From: Olleya marilimosa CAM030
GTDB lineage: Bacteria; Bacteroidota; Bacteroidia; Flavobacteriales; Flavobacteriaceae
Length of the DNA: 64,000 nt
Direction: 5' to 3'
NCBI RefSeq assembly: GCF_000518485.1
Contig: NZ_JADR01000007.1
Coordinates: forward strand, 124,001 to 188,000
Of this stretch, positions 50,102 through 58,886 are shown in pieces (the stretch's first letter is position 1; each line of letters starts with the position of its first letter). The translations under genes were made by a program, and so were the position numbers. The notes beneath the pieces are model-generated. The model searched no databases. It was not told where the DNA came from and saw only the letters and a list, made by a program, of their open reading frames with translations.

Positions 50102-51109
50102 ATGAAAAAAAACAAATCAATCATAGATAAATTAACTGCGCTTTGGGCTTTAAATGAGTCTGGTTTGGGTGGTTTTTTGCATGTGTTTAATTCGCCATTC
50201 ACAGGTTTGATTGTTGGTGGTGTTTCAATATTGTTAATTAGCTTAATTGCTTTTTATGCTAAAAATAAATGGCAAGCTATTTTAAAAGCATTGGTTATTG
50301 TCTTGATTATTAAAATGGCAGTAAGTCCATATTCTCCATTCGGAGCTTATGTTGCAGTCAGTTTTCAAGCGCTTTTTGGTGCGTTTTTATTTTCTAACTT
50401 TTCTTGGAAAGGTGTCGTGATTTTGGTTTTAGGAATGGTGACTTTTTTAGAGTCCGCATTGCAAAAACTAATAGTGCTAACAGTGGTTTATGGTACTGGT
50501 CTTTGGGAAGCTATTAATATTTATGGCTCATGGGTTCAGAAAAAGTTAAACTTTGTGTCGGAAACCTCTACCACATCTTTTTTAGTCACGTTATATCTTG
50601 TAGTATATGGCATTTGTGGACTATTAGCTGGATTATTTATTAAAAGTATTATTAAGATAATAGCAAGTAAACCCGAAGTTGATTTTTATTTGGAAACAAT
50701 GCCAAAAGCATCGGAAAGCACTAAAAGAAAAGTGCCCTTTAAAACCAAAGTTATTTGGGTTTGGCTAATTACGGTTGCCATAATTGTTTTAGGGTTTTCA
50801 ATATTTGGAGGTGCTCTTTTTGGGTGGCAAAAAGCTATTTATATCGTATTCCGTAGTTTTCTTATTTTAATGCTTTGGTATCTAATAATTGGTCCTTTTT
50901 TGTTAAAATTGGTTCAGAAATACTTAAGTAAAAAGGAATCTAAGTACCAGCAAGACATTACCAATGCTATGGATTTGTTCCCTTATTTTAGGCAGATTAT
51001 TTCCTATACTTGGAAACAAACGCAGCATTTAAAAGGATTTACTCGATTTAAGTTTTTTATGGCGAATAGCATTTCTAATTGTATTCATTTTAAAACGCCT
51101 ACGGAATGA
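50102..51109 (+). CDS. Polytopic membrane protein of unknown function, linked to a THEP1-like NTPase
   Basis: A 335-residue protein with six or seven hydrophobic segments: N-terminal (GLIVGGVSILLISLIAFYA, AILKALVIVLIIKMAVSPYSPFGAYVAVSFQALFGAFLF), middle (WKGVVILVLGMVTFLESALQKLI, FLVTLYLVVYGICGLLAGLFI) and C-terminal (VIWVWLITVAIIVLGFSIFGGALF). The tail is basic and cytoplasmic. I do not recognise the family. The ATGA overlap with the P-loop protein makes them a pair. Its position between XdhC and xanthine dehydrogenase suggests a role in that pathway. An ECF-like transporter component is conceivable but the motifs are not diagnostic. Confidence 0.7.
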   Translation: MKKNKSIIDKLTALWALNESGLGGFLHVFNSPFTGLIVGGVSILLISLIAFYAKNKWQAILKALVIVLIIKMAVSPYSPFGAYVAVSFQALFGAFLFSNFSWKGVVILVLGMVTFLESALQKLIVLTVVYGTGLWEAINIYGSWVQKKLNFVSETSTTSFLVTLYLVVYGICGLLAGLFIKSIIKIIASKPEVDFYLETMPKASESTKRKVPFKTKVIWVWLITVAIIVLGFSIFGGALFGWQKAIYIVFRSFLILMLWYLIIGPFLLKLVQKYLSKKESKYQQDITNAMDLFPYFRQIISYTWKQTQHLKGFTRFKFFMANSISNCIHFKTPTE

Positions 51110-51591
51110 TTTATATCCTCATGGGAGCAATACGATCAGGGAAGACTACAGCGCTGTTACATTGGTCTAAAAGCCGAAATGATGTTGATGGGCTATTGTG
51201 TCCCGACGATGCTAATGGAAAACGTTATTTTCTGAAATTAAAAAACAAAACAATTTTTAAGATTGAAGCTGAAGCTGAAACCGAAGCTATTGTTACAATA
51301 GGGAATTTTAAATTTTTGCGATCGGCTTTTAATGAAGCTAATGACTATTTGATTTTAGAAGCTTCTAAAACAGAGCCTAAATATTTAATTATTGATGAAA
51401 TAGGAAAGTTAGAATTAAAAAATGAAGGCTTGCACGTTTCAACCAAAGCTTTGATTTCTCAGTTTAAATCTAATGATAACACACATCTTATTTTGGTAGT
51501 CAGAGATTATTTGTTGGATGCTGTTTTGGAGCATTATGGGATAACTGAATGTTCTATTCTGACTACAAAAGATTTAGAAAATTTAATTTAA
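51106..51591 (+). CDS. THEP1-like P-loop NTPase
   Basis: A 161-residue cytoplasmic protein. Walker A is GAIRSGKTTALLH (8-20) with an N-terminal strand MIYILM, and Walker B is KYLIIDEIGKLEL near 104-116, the hallmark DEIG of nucleoside-triphosphatase THEP1/DUF2478-like proteins. A central stretch, DGLLCPDDANGKRYFLKLK, corresponds to their small beta-domain. Such NTPases hydrolyse NTPs slowly; some lie near molybdopterin-guanine-dinucleotide genes. It overlaps the membrane protein gene by 4 bp and converges with the Mpv17-like frame (4-bp overlap). Confidence 0.8.
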   Translation: MIYILMGAIRSGKTTALLHWSKSRNDVDGLLCPDDANGKRYFLKLKNKTIFKIEAEAETEAIVTIGNFKFLRSAFNEANDYLILEASKTEPKYLIIDEIGKLELKNEGLHVSTKALISQFKSNDNTHLILVVRDYLLDAVLEHYGITECSILTTKDLENLI

Positions 51592-51962
51592 CTAAAAATA
51601 GTTTCACCTAAAGCGTAATAAATCGCCATTATTGCCGAGTATATTGCGCTTCCAAGAAAACGCCACTTTAATTTAAATCTATTTTGAATCAAGTAATTTG
51701 CTAAAAACGAAATAGGAATATTCACCAAAAAGGACCAAAAGGCAATTTGGATAAGGTTAAATCCAATGTCATTAAATTTAGCAGAAAACAATTTGATAAA
51801 CAATAAATGTCTTGCAACCCAAAGTGGATTAAAGTATGCTATGGCTAAACCCGTTTTAGATAATACAGCGCGTACACCTTTTAAGTCTTTAGTTTTTTTA
51901 ACAATCCAATCAAAATAGTTAGGGATTTCAAACGCGTAAAAAGTCGCGCCAACAAATGCCAT
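51588..51962 (-). CDS. Mpv17/PMP22-like membrane protein, start uncertain
   Basis: From the ATG at 51962 the protein has 124 residues with about four hydrophobic segments. The reading frame stays open upstream to 52085, where it would add a plausible stretch (NILKGALIYSAGDTIAALI, then HRLLGMAF). That looks like the GD motif of Mpv17-type proteins, but no ATG, GTG or TTG occurs there. The C-terminus (FLANYLIQNRFKLKWRFLGS) resembles the Mpv17 family W-x-NF-P-x-R region. Either a non-standard start (ATC at 52076 or ATT at 52031) is used, or the annotated protein is a short form. It converges with the NTPase gene (4-bp overlap). Confidence 0.5.
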   Translation of the reverse strand: MAFVGATFYAFEIPNYFDWIVKKTKDLKGVRAVLSKTGLAIAYFNPLWVARHLLFIKLFSAKFNDIGFNLIQIAFWSFLVNIPISFLANYLIQNRFKLKWRFLGSAIYSAIMAIYYALGETIFS

Positions 51963-52085
51963 TCCTAGTAGTCTGTGCCAAGAATACTCGTCAACAATTA
52001 AAGCTGCTATTGTGTCTCCAGCACTATAAATTAGTGCACCTTTTAAGATGTTTTGTGTTTTGTAATGTAGTGCGATAAGGCTTAA

Positions 52086-54410
52086 TTATTTTTGGTATAA
52101 ACCAGTTAATACCTTTTCAGGAGTCATTGGTGCGTTAAATTGTAAATCGTAGTTTGGATTAAACGCTTTTATAGCATTCTGAAGTGCAAAATAAGCACCA
52201 ATCCCATACATTAAAGGAGGCTCTCCAACAGCTTTAGATTTTAAAATAGCCATGTCGTTTCCTTCAGTTTCTACAGGAATCACTTCTACTGTTTTTGGGA
52301 CAGAAAAAATGTCTGGAACTTTATAGGTAGAAAGCGCATTTGATAATAATCTTCCCTCTTTATTATAAGCAATCTCTTCCATGGTCATCCAGCCAATACC
52401 TTGTATTAAAGCACCTTCTACTTGACCTAAATCAATACCTTCACTCATGCTTTTTCCGTAATCGTGTACAATCTTTACGCTATCAAATTCGTAAGTACCA
52501 CGCATGCAATCTATAGTGGTTGTTGTAATTGCGGTTCCGTAAACATGATAAGCAAAAGGATGTCCTTTTTCCTTGGTTTTATCAAAGTGAATTTCTGGAG
52601 TCGCATAATGTGCGTTTTCAGTTAAAGCAACACGTTTTAACATAGCTTTACTGACTAGCTCTGTCCAAGTTAAAGCTGATTTTTTGTTGTTGATATAAAC
52701 AGATTCTTCTTTTAGAGTAATGTCTTTTACTGAAGCTTTTAAGTCTTCCGAAGCTACAATTTTTAATCTTTCGACCAATGCGTTGCACGACATTAAGGTT
52801 GCTTTTCCGTTTAAATCTGCGGTAGAACTGGCAGCAGAAGGCGACGTATTGGCAACACGCGTTGTATTGGTTGTTTCTATTTTAATTTTTTCAATAGGAA
52901 TAGAAAACACATCCGCAGCAATTTGCATCATTTTGGTGTTTACACCTTGGCCCATTTCTACAGCAGCAGTACTAATACCAACGCTTCCGTCTAAATAAAT
53001 ATGAACCAAAGCACGTGCATGATTCATAGGTGTGTTTGTAAACGAAATACCAAAGGTAATGGGCATAAACGCTATTCCTTTTTTGAAACTGGTATTGTTT
53101 TTATTGAAATCTTCAACCTCTTGTTCTAAAGCTTCAATATTAAATATGTTTTTAGCAGAATGCCATGTGTTTTTGGCTTCTACTTTTTTAGCAATTTGTC
53201 CATAAGAAAACGTGTCGTTTTCATCTAACAAATTTGCTTCTTGAATTGTTCTTGTTGGTACACCAATTTCATGAGCAGCTTTTGCAATAGCAGACTCAAT
53301 AACAAACATACCTTGTGGACCTCCAAATCCTCTAAATGCTGTGTTTGGCGGTAAGTTGGTTTTACAACTCAACACTTTTGTTGTTACATTAGGTATGTAA
53401 TAACTGTTGGTGGCATGAAATAAAGTACGCTCTGCAATTGCAGGAGATAAATCTGCTGCTGCACCAGAGTTTTGCAAAAACTCGGTTTGATACGCTATAA
53501 TTTTTAAGTCTTTTGAAAGTCCAATTTTATATGTGCTTTCATAAGGATGACGTTTTCCTGTCATACGTAAATCGTCATGACGATTTAAAATCAGTTTTAC
53601 AGACTGGTTTAAATGGTGCGCAGCCAAAGCTGCCATTACAGCCCAAGGTGTTGCTTGGTCTTCTTTACCTCCAAATCCACCTCCAAGTCGTGTAACATCA
53701 ACTTCAATTTTATGCATTGCAATGCCTAAAACTTTAGCGATAGTTTTTTGCACAGCTGTTGGACCTTGTGTAGATGACGTTACTTTTATGTTTCCGTTTT
53801 CTAAAGGTTCTGCATAAGCACCTTGTGTTTCGATATATAAATGCTCTTGTCCGTTAGAGAATGTTTCGCCTTCAAAAATATAGTCACAGTCGGCAAATGC
53901 TTTTTCTGTGTCTCCTAAACTAAAAGAGCGTGGTGCATTAATAAAGCTGCCTTTTGCTTTGGCTTCTTTTGCTGTAGTAATGACTGGTAAGTCTTCTATT
54001 TCAATGTCAATTAAACTTCGTGCTTTTCGAGCAATAAAGTCTGATTCTGCAACAATTAAGGCTATTGGCATGCCCCAAAAGTGGACTTCATCCTCCGCAA
54101 ATAAAGGTTCGTCAGGAATAATACCACCAATTTCATTTTCACCAGGAACATCTTTATAGGTAAAAATACGTTGTACGCCTTCTAGAGCTTCTGCTTTAGA
54201 ATAATCAATACTTTTTATTTTTCCGTGTGCTTTTGGCGAATCAAACACGACCGCATGTAATGTCCCTTGTCTAATATTAACATCGTCAACATACAATGAC
54301 TCTCCACGAACATGCGTGTAAGAGTCTAAGTTTTTGATGCTTTGTTTTAATGATTTTGAAACAGCATCTAATTTAGTGTCTAATACTTTATTTGGCTTGT
54401 TTTTATGCAT
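52086..54410 (-). CDS. xdhB: Xanthine dehydrogenase, molybdopterin-binding subunit
   Basis: A 774-residue protein; the ATG at 54410 is used, as the TTG three codons earlier is not convincing. The large-subunit motifs occur: ARSLIDIEIEDLPVI, GGGFGGKEDQATPWAVMAALAAH (MPT binding), RHDDLRMTGKRHPYESTYKIGL, TAFRGFGGPQGMFVIE (the arginine loop, FRGFGGPQG), VEMGQGVNTKMMQI and KAVGEPPLMYGIGAYFAL (Glu of the GEPP motif). This is the catalytic MoCo subunit that oxidises xanthine. It overlaps xdhA by 8 bp. Confidence 0.93.
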   Translation of the reverse strand: MHKNKPNKVLDTKLDAVSKSLKQSIKNLDSYTHVRGESLYVDDVNIRQGTLHAVVFDSPKAHGKIKSIDYSKAEALEGVQRIFTYKDVPGENEIGGIIPDEPLFAEDEVHFWGMPIALIVAESDFIARKARSLIDIEIEDLPVITTAKEAKAKGSFINAPRSFSLGDTEKAFADCDYIFEGETFSNGQEHLYIETQGAYAEPLENGNIKVTSSTQGPTAVQKTIAKVLGIAMHKIEVDVTRLGGGFGGKEDQATPWAVMAALAAHHLNQSVKLILNRHDDLRMTGKRHPYESTYKIGLSKDLKIIAYQTEFLQNSGAAADLSPAIAERTLFHATNSYYIPNVTTKVLSCKTNLPPNTAFRGFGGPQGMFVIESAIAKAAHEIGVPTRTIQEANLLDENDTFSYGQIAKKVEAKNTWHSAKNIFNIEALEQEVEDFNKNNTSFKKGIAFMPITFGISFTNTPMNHARALVHIYLDGSVGISTAAVEMGQGVNTKMMQIAADVFSIPIEKIKIETTNTTRVANTSPSAASSTADLNGKATLMSCNALVERLKIVASEDLKASVKDITLKEESVYINNKKSALTWTELVSKAMLKRVALTENAHYATPEIHFDKTKEKGHPFAYHVYGTAITTTTIDCMRGTYEFDSVKIVHDYGKSMSEGIDLGQVEGALIQGIGWMTMEEIAYNKEGRLLSNALSTYKVPDIFSVPKTVEVIPVETEGNDMAILKSKAVGEPPLMYGIGAYFALQNAIKAFNPNYDLQFNAPMTPEKVLTGLYQK

Positions 54411-55812
54411 GTTGTACAAAATCGTTTAAGGTGAATTGCTTCGGGAATAACGTTGTAAAATGAGCAAAAAATAATTGTCGTCCTAGCAAACGTTTGTAGT
54501 CAGTTGTCCCACGAACATCACTAATTGGACTGATTTCATTTTGAAGTATTTGATTAGCTTCAATTATAGTGTCTAAAGTCAATGGTTTATCAACTAAAAA
54601 GGCTGAGGTCTCATGCAAATATTTTGGAATTGCAGCAACACCTCCAATGGAAACATGTGCTTCCAATATAATATTGTTTTCAACCGTAATATGGAATGCA
54701 GAGTTGACACTGGCAATATCTAAATGTGTCCGTTTACACACTTTTTCAAAATTGAAAAATGACTGTTCTGTTGGTAATTTAAATTGAATACTCTTTAAAA
54801 GTTCACCGTCTTTTAAATCGTAAGTTTTGTACCCTTTGTAAAAGTTTTTAAGAGCAATTGTTCTTTCTTTTTCTGCGGAATTTAATATTGTAATATTACT
54901 ATTAAGCGACAGAAAAAAGATAGTCATGTCTCCAATTGGCGAGGCGTTTACTAAATTTCCTCCAAGCGAAGCCATGTTTCTAATTTGTTCTGAAGAGACT
55001 AACTTTAAGTGTTTTTTTAAGTTTGGTAAAATACTATTTAACTCCGTATGATTCCATAAATCTGAAACCGTTGCGTTGGTTCCGATCGTGCAAATACCAT
55101 TTTTAATGTTAATGCCTTTTAAATACTCCTTTTCGGCTATTAGATGTACAGCGTTATCTGCTAAATGATCCGCTTGTTGGACATATAAATCCGTACCTCC
55201 AGAAACATATTTCCCTTTGGGTTGATTTAAATCTTTAGCTTCAATGTCTTTTAAGCGTTGTGGAATGGTTTTAAAATATTCAGGAATAAATTGATTTTCA
55301 ATTAACCAATTAAATGTGGTGTTTGTATTGTTGTCTAGTTTTTTTACAACTTGATGCGCTGCTTTTTCAATTGCTTTGTATCCTGTGCATCTGCAAATAT
55401 TTCCGCTTATAGCGTCAATTGCATTAGTATAATTTTTATCTGAATTTGATAATGCAAATCCTGTTAAGGCAACTACAAAACCAGGTGTGCAAAATCCGCA
55501 TTGCGTGGCGTAATTTGCTTTCATAGCTTCTTGAGCTGTGGTTAATTTGTCTTTAAGATTTGTGCCTTCAACTGTAACAATGTGTTTACCATGCGCATTT
55601 CCTAGTGGCGAAATACATGAGGTAATACTTTGGTATTCTGTAGTGTCACCATGACGTGTTCCTACTAAAAGGGTACACGCGCCACAGTCACCTTCACGAC
55701 AACCAATCTTTGTTCCTGTTAAGCGTTGTTGGTAACGCACAAAATCCAATAAAGTGGTTCCGGAATGTTCCGAGGTTTTTATGGTTTTGTTATTTAGGAT
55801 GAAGGTTATCAT
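54403..55812 (-). CDS. xdhA: Xanthine dehydrogenase, FeS/FAD small subunit
   Basis: A 469-residue protein with two parts. The N-terminal 2Fe-2S domains have CREGDCGAC (Cys38, 43, 46) and Cys66, and the second cluster has QCGFC (Cys105, 108) and NICRC (Cys140, 142). From about residue 195 the FAD-binding domain shows YVSGGTDLYVQQ, MASLGGNLVNASPIGD and FNFEKVCKRTHLDIASVNSAF. It passes electrons from the molybdenum site to NAD+. It is the first gene of the two-gene operon; a cloverleaf-like repeat element lies just upstream at 55868-55969. Confidence 0.93.
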   Translation of the reverse strand: MITFILNNKTIKTSEHSGTTLLDFVRYQQRLTGTKIGCREGDCGACTLLVGTRHGDTTEYQSITSCISPLGNAHGKHIVTVEGTNLKDKLTTAQEAMKANYATQCGFCTPGFVVALTGFALSNSDKNYTNAIDAISGNICRCTGYKAIEKAAHQVVKKLDNNTNTTFNWLIENQFIPEYFKTIPQRLKDIEAKDLNQPKGKYVSGGTDLYVQQADHLADNAVHLIAEKEYLKGINIKNGICTIGTNATVSDLWNHTELNSILPNLKKHLKLVSSEQIRNMASLGGNLVNASPIGDMTIFFLSLNSNITILNSAEKERTIALKNFYKGYKTYDLKDGELLKSIQFKLPTEQSFFNFEKVCKRTHLDIASVNSAFHITVENNIILEAHVSIGGVAAIPKYLHETSAFLVDKPLTLDTIIEANQILQNEISPISDVRGTTDYKRLLGRQLFFAHFTTLFPKQFTLNDFVQHA

Positions 55813-55867
55813 GAGGATTGTTTTAATTGATTTTTATTATAAATGAATTAAAAATGTAATGAGGTCG

Positions 55868-55969
55868 TCACTTCGAGTGAAATTCCCTTTTTGGAATTTT
55901 GTATCGAGAAGCCCTTTTTTGAAAATATTCTCGATACATTTCGACAAAAAGTCGAAACACTCGAACTGA
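55868..55969. repeat. Cloverleaf-like palindromic intergenic element
   Basis: The outer arms TCACTTCGAGTG (55868-55879) and CACTCGAACTGA (55958-55969) pair with one C-C mismatch. Three inner stems follow: AAATTCC/GGAATTT (55880-55886/55893-55899), GTATCGAGAA/TTCTCGATAC (55901-55910/55928-55937) and TTTCGAC/GTCGAAA (55939-55945/55951-55957). Nothing coding lies in 55813-55982. It belongs to the kind of repeat seen between flavobacterial genes. Confidence 0.7.
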
Positions 55970-55982
55970 CGTCATTGTTTAT

Positions 55983-56456
55983 TTAGTATTCAGTTTTATC
56001 AATTTTTTTAGTCCATTCTTGAAAAGGCTCTAATGCTATTTCGCGTGCTAATTGCTCAAACGGGATGCTTCTTTCTGCATAAGGTAAAGGGATTTCTTTG
56101 TAGATAAATTCGTCATCAAAACCAATATTGGCAGCATCTACTTGATTACTTCCGTAATATACTTTGTCTGGTCTAGCCCAGTAAATAGCACCTAAGCACA
56201 TTGGACAAGGTTCGCAAGAGGTGTATATTTCGCAACCATCTAATTGAAACGAGTCTAAATTTTTACAAGCATCTCTAATCGCAGTTACTTCTGCATGTGC
56301 AGTTGGATCGTTAGTAGAGGTTACTTTATTGTTTCCGCGTCCTACAATTTTTCCATCTTTAACAATGACACAGCCAAATGGTCCGCCTTCATTGTTGTTC
56401 ATTCCTTTTAAAGCTGCGTTTACAGCTTCTTGCATAAATTGATCTTTAGTACTCAT
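55983..56456 (-). CDS. guaD: Guanine deaminase (CDA-superfamily nucleobase deaminase)
   Basis: A 157-residue zinc enzyme: PTAHAEVTAIRDACKNLDSFQLDGCEIYTSCEPCPMCLGAIYWARPDKVYYG. The motif HAE (His54, catalytic Glu56) and TSCEPCPMC (Cys81, Cys84 zinc ligands) are complete. The C-terminal FDDEFIYKE and PFQEWTKKI match guanine deaminases of B. subtilis type rather than tRNA adenosine deaminase. It converts guanine to xanthine, the substrate of the xanthine dehydrogenase encoded upstream. Confidence 0.87.
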   Translation of the reverse strand: MSTKDQFMQEAVNAALKGMNNNEGGPFGCVIVKDGKIVGRGNNKVTSTNDPTAHAEVTAIRDACKNLDSFQLDGCEIYTSCEPCPMCLGAIYWARPDKVYYGSNQVDAANIGFDDEFIYKEIPLPYAERSIPFEQLAREIALEPFQEWTKKIDKTEY

Positions 56457-56550
56457 ACTATAATTTAAATTTTAAGTTGAAAAATGTAGTATTAGCTAAT
56501 ATACTACTTTTTATAGTGAATTATTAATCTTTGGTTAGTTCTTAAAACCA

Positions 56551-56580
56551 AAAAACCCGATTCATCTGAATCGGGTTTTT
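56551..56580 (-). terminator. Terminator of tRNA-Phe
   Basis: AAAAACCCGATTCA (56551-56564) and TGAATCGGGTTTTT (56567-56580) form a perfect 14-bp stem with a 2-nt apparent loop and A/T tracts both sides. The stretch 56457-56550 shows nothing recognisable. Confidence 0.85.
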
Positions 56581-56582
56581 AG

Positions 56583-56658
56583 TGGTGGTGCCTCCAGGAA
56601 TCGAACCAGGGACACAAGGATTTTCAGTCCTTTGCTCTACCAACTGAGCTAAGGCACC
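56583..56658 (-). tRNA. tRNA-Phe (anticodon GAA)
   Basis: On the minus strand GGTGCCTTAGCTCAGTTGG begins the acceptor and D arm. The anticodon stem AAGGA/TCCTT encloses CTGAAAA with anticodon GAA. The T arm is CTGG TTCGATTCCAG-like. The 3' acceptor GGCACC is followed by A and an encoded CCA (56583-56585). Confidence 0.95.
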
Positions 56659-56679
56659 AGTAGCAATAAATTGCGAGTG

Positions 56680-56687
56680 CAAATATA
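56680..56687 (-). promoter_or_regulatory. Promoter of tRNA-Phe
   Basis: The minus-strand TATATTTG is a perfect -7 element 22 bp upstream of the tRNA, with TTTG 19 bp further upstream in the -33 position. The remaining part of the gap to 56846 is AT-rich and holds the coaX promoter, not clearly defined. Confidence 0.65.
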
Positions 56688-56846
56688 GTTTCAATTTTAG
56701 AACTACCAAACAAAAAATCAAAAAAATTACAATGTTTTTTTACTTTTGTGTTTTAAGGAGACTTATTTGTCTCAATTTCAATATTATAATATTATTAATA
56801 CTTTTTAATCTAATGGTTTTGTAGATTTACCACTTTTAAATGTAGA

Positions 56847-57578
56847 ATGAATTTAGTAATAGATGTAGGAAATACCAGAACTAAGTTAGCTGTTTTTGAC
56901 AAAAACAACATTATAACTGTTGTTGTAGTATCACAATCTGAAGTTTTGGATGGCATTAAAGAATTAAGGAAATCTTATAGTCAGTTGCATTTAGCAATTG
57001 TATCATCGGTTGGTGTTTTAGATCAAGCTGTTGTTAATTATTTGAACATTCATTTTAATTTATTGGTATTAAGTCATGAAACACCTTTACCATTTAATAA
57101 TTTGTATGCGACTCCAAAAACATTAGGCATTGATAGAATAGCATTAGTTTGTGCTTCTGTACAACAATTTTCTAATAAAAATGTTTTAATAATTGATGCA
57201 GGAACTTGTATTACGTATGATTTTATAACTAATACAAACGATTATTTAGGAGGTTCAATTTCTCCTGGGATAAGAATGCGTTATCACGCATTACACAATC
57301 AAACCGCTAAATTACCATTATTAGAAACTCAGTTTCCAGAACATTTTATAGGAAATTCCACAATAAACGCAATAAATAGCGGAATTGTTTATGGTGTTTT
57401 AAGTGAAATAGATGGAATAATTGAACGTTATAGTGCTGATTATTCAGATTTAACAATAATTTTAACAGGTGGAGATACTAATTTTTTGTCTAAACAATTA
57501 AAAAGTAGCATATTTGCCAACTCAAATTTTCTTTTAGAAGGTTTGAATTTCATATTACAACACAACACAAACGGATGA
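56847..57578 (+). CDS. coaX: Type III pantothenate kinase
   Basis: A 243-residue cytoplasmic kinase of the ASKHA fold. MNLVIDVGNTRTKLAVF holds the phosphate 1 motif (DVGNTRTK). TLGIDRIAL, NVLIIDAGTCITYDFI (the second phosphate motif DAGT) and LGGSISPGIRMRYHALHNQTAKLP match CoaX. It phosphorylates pantothenate, the first step in CoA synthesis, and is not inhibited by CoA in characterised members. The stop overlaps the next ATG (ATGA, 4 bp), so it heads a rightward operon through to at least lptC. Confidence 0.93.
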   Translation: MNLVIDVGNTRTKLAVFDKNNIITVVVVSQSEVLDGIKELRKSYSQLHLAIVSSVGVLDQAVVNYLNIHFNLLVLSHETPLPFNNLYATPKTLGIDRIALVCASVQQFSNKNVLIIDAGTCITYDFITNTNDYLGGSISPGIRMRYHALHNQTAKLPLLETQFPEHFIGNSTINAINSGIVYGVLSEIDGIIERYSADYSDLTIILTGGDTNFLSKQLKSSIFANSNFLLEGLNFILQHNTNG

Positions 57579-58867
57579 TAAAAAAACTTGTATTAGTTTT
57601 TATTGCAGTTTTTGCAATTCAAAGTTACGGACAGGAGGGAACAGCTTCACCATATTCTTTTTATGGTATAGGAAGCTTAAAATTTAAAGGATCGGTTGAA
57701 AATCGTAGCATGGGAGGATTAGGTGTTTACAAAGATAGTATTCATATTAATTTTTCAAATCCAGCAACTTATGGTGGTAACAATCTAGCAACTTTTAATA
57801 ACGAAACTAGACCAGTAAAATTTACTGTTGGAGGAAGCCATACAACCACTGATCTAAAATCTGATAACGGAAGTGATAGTGCTACAAGTACTACTTTTGA
57901 TTATTTAGCTCTAGCTTTTCCAGTTGGGAAATTTGGTTTTGGCTTTGGACTACTACCTTACTCTTCTGTAGGTTATGAGTTAGAAACTCGTAATGCTAAT
58001 GATATGGTGGACTACAGATATGCAGGAGAAGGAGGGTTAAATAAAGCTTTTTTAGCTTTAGGATATCAAGTTAATAAAAGTCTTAGTGTAGGTGTACAAA
58101 TGGACTATGATTTTGGAAACATCCAGAATAACACAATTAATGTTTTGTATAACGATGCTGATGAGCCATTACAATATTACTCGGAAGAGAGTAATAGATC
58201 TGACTTGAGTGGATTAAATTTTAATTTAGGAATACATTATCAAAAAATGATATCTCCTAAACTAGAATATCAAGGATCTGTAACTTATACACCAGAGATT
58301 AATTTGACCTCTCAAAACCAACGATCAATATCTACAATTGATGTGTCTTCTGGTTTAACAAATCAAATTGAGGTAGACTTATCTACTAATAACTTAAAAG
58401 AAACAAAACTAACCTTACCATCAAAATTCTCAGTAGGTTCTGGTATAGGTCAGCCTAGAAAGTGGTTTGCTGGTCTAGAATATACCACACAAAACACAAG
58501 CGAATTTTTTAATCCCTTATATGAAAACGTAGGTGCAACCTTTGAAGATGCTTCAAAATTTTCATTAGGTGGATTTTTTATTCCAGAATATAATTCTTTT
58601 TCAAGCGTTTGGAAAAGAGCGACTTATAGAGCGGGAATGCGTTTTGAAAAGACTGGTTTAATTATAAATAACGAATCAATACAAGAGTTTGGCATGTCTT
58701 TTGGAGTAGGGATACCAGTTGGAGTTTGGTTTTCTAATGCTAATTTAGGAGTAGAGATTGGACAAAGAGGTACAACAAATGCAAATTTAGTAAAAGAAAA
58801 CTTTGTTAACTTCCAATTAAGTTTATCATTAAATGATAGATGGTTTAATAAAAAGAAATATAACTAA
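57575..58867 (+). CDS. Outer-membrane beta-barrel protein downstream of coaX
   Basis: A 430-residue protein with a signal peptide (IKKLVLVFIAVFAIQSYG). The mature protein begins EGTASPYSFYGIGSLKFKGSVENRSMGGLGVYKDSIHINFSNPATYGG, a FadL/PorV-like plug-and-barrel start seen in Bacteroidota outer-membrane proteins. Amphipathic strands follow and it ends in QLSLSLNDRWFNKKKYN. A specific function is not known. It sits in a coaX-barrel-TPR-lptC order that recurs in this phylum, and the gene is coupled to coaX by the ATGA overlap. Confidence 0.75.
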   Translation: MIKKLVLVFIAVFAIQSYGQEGTASPYSFYGIGSLKFKGSVENRSMGGLGVYKDSIHINFSNPATYGGNNLATFNNETRPVKFTVGGSHTTTDLKSDNGSDSATSTTFDYLALAFPVGKFGFGFGLLPYSSVGYELETRNANDMVDYRYAGEGGLNKAFLALGYQVNKSLSVGVQMDYDFGNIQNNTINVLYNDADEPLQYYSEESNRSDLSGLNFNLGIHYQKMISPKLEYQGSVTYTPEINLTSQNQRSISTIDVSSGLTNQIEVDLSTNNLKETKLTLPSKFSVGSGIGQPRKWFAGLEYTTQNTSEFFNPLYENVGATFEDASKFSLGGFFIPEYNSFSSVWKRATYRAGMRFEKTGLIINNESIQEFGMSFGVGIPVGVWFSNANLGVEIGQRGTTNANLVKENFVNFQLSLSLNDRWFNKKKYN

Positions 58868-58886
58868 CAGCGTAAAATTGAAGATT

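Noticed and set aside
55868-55969. Integron attC site
   Set aside because: No integron integrase or cassette structure, and the paired arms lack the attC R/L box consensus.
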